DNA from: an uncultured Elusimicrobium sp.
GTDB lineage: Bacteria > Elusimicrobiota > Elusimicrobia > Elusimicrobiales > Elusimicrobiaceae
Assembly (NCBI GenBank): GCA_946061795.1
Contig: CAMGSK010000068.1
Location: forward strand, 1-7,502
Length of the DNA stretch: 7,502 bases
Reading direction: 5' to 3'
Shown here: positions 4,857-7,502 of the stretch, piece by piece
Position numbering within the stretch: the stretch's first letter is position 1
How the letters are laid out: each line of letters opens with the position of its first letter
Made by a program: the position numbers and the translations under genes
The notes under the pieces: model-generated
Databases searched by the model: none
What the model saw: only the letters and a program-made list of their open reading frames with translations
Told to the model about the DNA's origin: nothing

Positions 4857-7469
4857 TTACAGACTGTCTTTCAGCGAAGAGATAAATTCCTGCCACGGCT
4901 TTTTGGCTTCTCCGCCGCCTTGGGCAAAGTCCGTCCGTCCGCCCGCGCGGCCGTTGAGCGCCGCGGCGATATGCTTGGCCACCTGCAAGGCGTCCGTATT
5001 AGGCAGAGAGCCCACCATTTTGACCACAAACGAGCGTTTGCCATCCTTGTCCGTGCTTACGATGACCAACGCCTTTTCATGCTTCTGGCCAATTGTATCG
5101 GCAATGGCGCGCAGTTCGCGCGGTTGGGCGCCTTCGGCGTTTTGCATGACCAGCGTCGCGCCGTTCTTCATGGTAAAAGCCACCTGCGCCACGCCGCCCG
5201 CGGCCAAGGTTTTCTCGCGGAATGCGCTGTAGCGTTTTTTGACTTCTCTGAGTTCGTCCAAAATTTGATTTAAACGCGCGGCCACATCCGCCACGGGGAC
5301 GGTTAACCGGGCCGCCATGGTTTCGGCCTGCGCATGGACCTGCTTTAAGTAATCCAACGCCGCTTTGCCCGCCGCGCCTTCAATGCGCCGCACGCCCGCG
5401 GACAAAGAGCCTTCTTTCAAAGGCACCACCGTAATGACCTGCGCCGTGTTGGATACGTGCGTACCGCCGCACAACTCCAGACTGTATTTTTTCTCCGGCT
5501 CGTCAAAGCTTCCGCCCATCAGCACAAAGCGAGCAGGATCGGCATAGGTTTCGCCCAACAGCGTGACGGCTCCCAAACGGGAAGCGTCTTTGAGCGGCCG
5601 TTCCTGACAAGCCACGGGCAGGGCCGCGTCAATCGCTCCCTGTACGATATCCCACACTTTTTTCCACTCGTCCGCCGTCGGCGTTTTGGAAAGCGTATAG
5701 TCAAAACGGAAACGCTGCGGAGAAACAAACGAACCGCTCTGGTGCACGCCGGAGCCGAACACTTGGCGCAAGGCGGCGTTAATCAGGTGAATGGCGCTGT
5801 GATTGGCAGCCGCGCGGGAACGCGCATCCGCGTTTACGGACAGCGTCACTTCTTCCCCGACGGACAGACTGCCGTCAATTTTATGCAAAAACACGTGGCC
5901 CAGCGGCTTCTGTACGTCCAACACGCGGGCGGTTTCTTTTCCGTCTTTCAAAATGACGCCTTCGTCGGCCACCTGGCCGCCGGATTCGGCGTAAAAAGAG
6001 GTGGCGTCGAAGACGGCGTATCCTTCACCGTTTAACGTTTTGACCTCTTCAAACTCTTTATTCAGCAGCGTCAGCGCGCGCGCCGTTTGCGTCAGCGTTT
6101 CATACCCCGTAAAGCGGGTGGCCGGCAACGTGTTTTCCAGCGTTTGGAGCACTTTCACTTTTTCTTTGGAAAATTCGTCGGCGTAGCTGCGGCTTTTGGC
6201 GGAGGCGGCTTCTTTGGCTTTTTCGTAGCCCGCCTCATCCACTTTTATGCCTTTGGCGGAAGCGATTTCGCGCGTGAGTTCCAACGGGAACCCAAACGTT
6301 TCATGCAGATAAAACGCATCCTGCCCGGACAGGGTTCCTTTCGTCTTGGCCAGCAAAGCTTCCAGCTTTTCTTCCCCGTTCTGCAGCGTTTTGAAAAACG
6401 TTTCTTCTTCCGTTTTCAGCACGTCTTCAATGTGGGAAAGGTTTTTATCTATTTCCGGGTACAGCCCGTCAAAAATTTCTCTTACCTTTTTGGCCAGCGT
6501 ATATAAAAACGGCTTTTCGCTGCCCATCAGTTTGGCGTAGCGCGCCGCACGGCGGATAAGGCGGCGCAGGATGTAGCCGCGGCCCTCGTTGGAAGGCAAA
6601 ATGCCTTCCGCAATCAGGAAAGAAGAACTGCGCACGTGGTCGGCAATGATACGCAAAGCGGAAATTTCCTGTTTGGTGCGGCCTTGAATATTTAAAATCT
6701 TTTTGGCTTCATCGGTCAGCGGAGTAAACAAATCCGTTTCAAAAATATTTTGTTTGTTCTGCATAGCCATGCACAGGCGTTCCAGCCCCATGCCTGTATC
6801 AATATTGTTCTGGGGCAGCGGCTGCAAAGAGCCGTCTTCCTGGCGGTTGTAGCTTTCAAACACCACGTTCCAAATTTCCACGAAACGTCCGCAGTCGCAG
6901 GTAATGTCGCAATGCGGGTTTTTGCAGCCTTTGTCGCCAAAGTCGTAATAAATTTCCGTGCACGGACCGCAGGGGCCGGTGGGACCCATGGTCCAGAAAT
7001 TGTCGGCTTCGTCCAATTCAAAAATACGCTCTTTGGGCACGTATTGCAGCCAGGCCTGATAGGCCTCTTCGTCGCGCGGGGCGATGCCGCCCTTGTAAAT
7101 GCTGACGTAAAGTTTGTCCGCGGGCAGACCCAGCGTCCCCGTCAAGTATTCCCACGCCCAGGCGATGGCTTCTTTTTTGAAATAATCGCCGAACGAAAAA
7201 TTGCCCAACATTTCAAAAAACGTCAAGTGCCGCTCGGTAAAGCCGACGCTGTCAATGTCCGTCGTGCGCACGCACTTTTGGCAGGTGGCGGCGTTTTTTA
7301 ACGATTTGTCTATGCCCAAAAAATTGGCCTTGAACTGCACCATGCCGGCTGAAGTAAACAACAAAGTAGGGTCCGAGTGCGGCACCAGCGGGCTGGAGGG
7401 TTTTACGGGCAGCCCTTTGGACTTAAAAAAATCTAAAAAACCGTTTCTGATTTCTGTGCTTTTCATCAT
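4857..7469 (-). CDS. alaS: Alanyl-tRNA synthetase
   Basis: This class II synthetase attaches alanine to tRNA-Ala in the cytosol and hydrolyses mischarged Ser- or Gly-tRNA-Ala. It is full length at 870 residues (E. coli 876). The catalytic core includes RNGFLDFFKSKG (8-19), motif 2 around TFFEMLGNFSFGDYF (93-107) and motif 3 DTGMGLERL (234-242). GPCGPCTEIYYDFGD is followed by a Cys-rich segment (C182, C187, C191, C193) of a kind I recall from many bacterial AlaRS. The tRNA-recognition region follows (SNEGRGYILRRLIRRAAR, 303-320). The editing domain has FYAESGGQV (492-560 region), the HxxxH pair H557/H561, Q576 and CGGTH (667-671). The C-Ala domain ends with GGRTDFAQGGG (853-863). In the editing motif the usual HSATH reads HSAIH (I560). 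AGGA lies six bases before the first of two adjacent ATGs. A hairpin terminator follows the stop. Confidence 0.97.
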   Translation of the reverse strand: MMKSTEIRNGFLDFFKSKGLPVKPSSPLVPHSDPTLLFTSAGMVQFKANFLGIDKSLKNAATCQKCVRTTDIDSVGFTERHLTFFEMLGNFSFGDYFKKEAIAWAWEYLTGTLGLPADKLYVSIYKGGIAPRDEEAYQAWLQYVPKERIFELDEADNFWTMGPTGPCGPCTEIYYDFGDKGCKNPHCDITCDCGRFVEIWNVVFESYNRQEDGSLQPLPQNNIDTGMGLERLCMAMQNKQNIFETDLFTPLTDEAKKILNIQGRTKQEISALRIIADHVRSSSFLIAEGILPSNEGRGYILRRLIRRAARYAKLMGSEKPFLYTLAKKVREIFDGLYPEIDKNLSHIEDVLKTEEETFFKTLQNGEEKLEALLAKTKGTLSGQDAFYLHETFGFPLELTREIASAKGIKVDEAGYEKAKEAASAKSRSYADEFSKEKVKVLQTLENTLPATRFTGYETLTQTARALTLLNKEFEEVKTLNGEGYAVFDATSFYAESGGQVADEGVILKDGKETARVLDVQKPLGHVFLHKIDGSLSVGEEVTLSVNADARSRAAANHSAIHLINAALRQVFGSGVHQSGSFVSPQRFRFDYTLSKTPTADEWKKVWDIVQGAIDAALPVACQERPLKDASRLGAVTLLGETYADPARFVLMGGSFDEPEKKYSLELCGGTHVSNTAQVITVVPLKEGSLSAGVRRIEGAAGKAALDYLKQVHAQAETMAARLTVPVADVAARLNQILDELREVKKRYSAFREKTLAAGGVAQVAFTMKNGATLVMQNAEGAQPRELRAIADTIGQKHEKALVIVSTDKDGKRSFVVKMVGSLPNTDALQVAKHIAAALNGRAGGRTDFAQGGGEAKKPWQEFISSLKDSL

Positions 7470-7475
7470 ATGAGG

Positions 7476-7479
7476 TCCT
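7476..7479 (-). promoter_or_regulatory. Ribosome binding site of alaS
   Basis: AGGA on the minus strand lies six bases before the ATG at 7469 and nine before the adjacent ATG at 7466. Either could serve as the start; the difference is one Met. The first is chosen for its more usual spacing. Confidence 0.65.
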
Positions 7480-7488
7480 GTGGAAAAG

Positions 7489-7494
7489 AATATA
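7489..7494 (-). promoter_or_regulatory. Possible -10 box of alaS
   Basis: TATATT on the minus strand would place the transcription start near 7482, giving a leader of about 13 bases that still includes the ribosome binding site. The -35 region would lie beyond the right edge, so this cannot be confirmed here. No room is left in the window for a T-box leader to be seen. Confidence 0.35.
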
Positions 7495-7502
7495 AATTTA
7501 TT

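Noticed and set aside
6750..7301. 183-codon open frame on the plus strand inside alaS
   Set aside because: The antisense alaS frame contains the conserved catalytic motifs; this one has shadow-type composition and no ribosome binding site context.

Overview
This is an ordinary bacterial chromosomal window of housekeeping genes with one type IV pilin-like gene and one unusual gene fusion. There are no rRNA or tRNA genes, no CRISPR array and no recognisable insertion sequence. The best taxonomic guess is the phylum Elusimicrobiota (gut-type Elusimicrobium relatives). It rests on how the pilin reads after the cleavage site (FTLIELLVVVLIIGILSAVA, then LPQYTKAVEKSR and later EVYYLAND), which resembles pilin-like proteins I associate with that phylum. 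This is recognition from memory, not a database result.

Layout. Positions 1-422 (minus strand, running off the left edge) hold the N-terminal 140 codons of adenylosuccinate lyase (purB). A divergent intergenic region of about 100 bp separates it from a plus-strand cluster. That cluster is a 560-residue fusion of IspH (last step of the MEP isoprenoid pathway) with a nine-helix UbiA-like membrane domain (526-2208), then a 6-phosphofructokinase (2224-3327), then an RlmB/TrmH-type rRNA 2'-O-methyltransferase (3335-4084). Gaps of 15 and 7 bp and well-placed ribosome binding sites make this a likely single operon. It ends at a perfect 14-bp hairpin terminator (4096-4128).

The right half is on the minus strand. 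Alanyl-tRNA synthetase (alaS, 4857-7469) is complete, with its own ribosome binding site and a probable -10 box near the right edge. Below it lies an 11-bp hairpin followed by five T (a terminator), a doubtful 64-residue single-helix ORF, and the pilin-like gene (4127-4645). The pilin gene ends inside the same bidirectional terminator that closes the plus-strand operon. The pilin gene and its leader look richer in A+T than their neighbours: two 60-base stretches I counted were about 42% and 35% G+C, against about 57% in a stretch of rlmB.

How the genes fit together. The plus-strand operon joins isoprenoid precursor synthesis, glycolysis and ribosome modification, a mixed growth-related set with no single pathway. 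The most novel item is the IspH::UbiA-like fusion, because the Asp-rich metal-binding motifs expected of a prenyltransferase are eroded in the membrane half. Other points worth checking are an apparent leaderless start for ispH, a pilin start codon in the loop of a perfect 17-bp inverted repeat next to a 12-base homopolymer, a seven-residue insertion in a conserved PurB segment, a Thr-to-Ile change in the AlaRS editing motif, and a mixed ATP/PPi signature in the phosphofructokinase.
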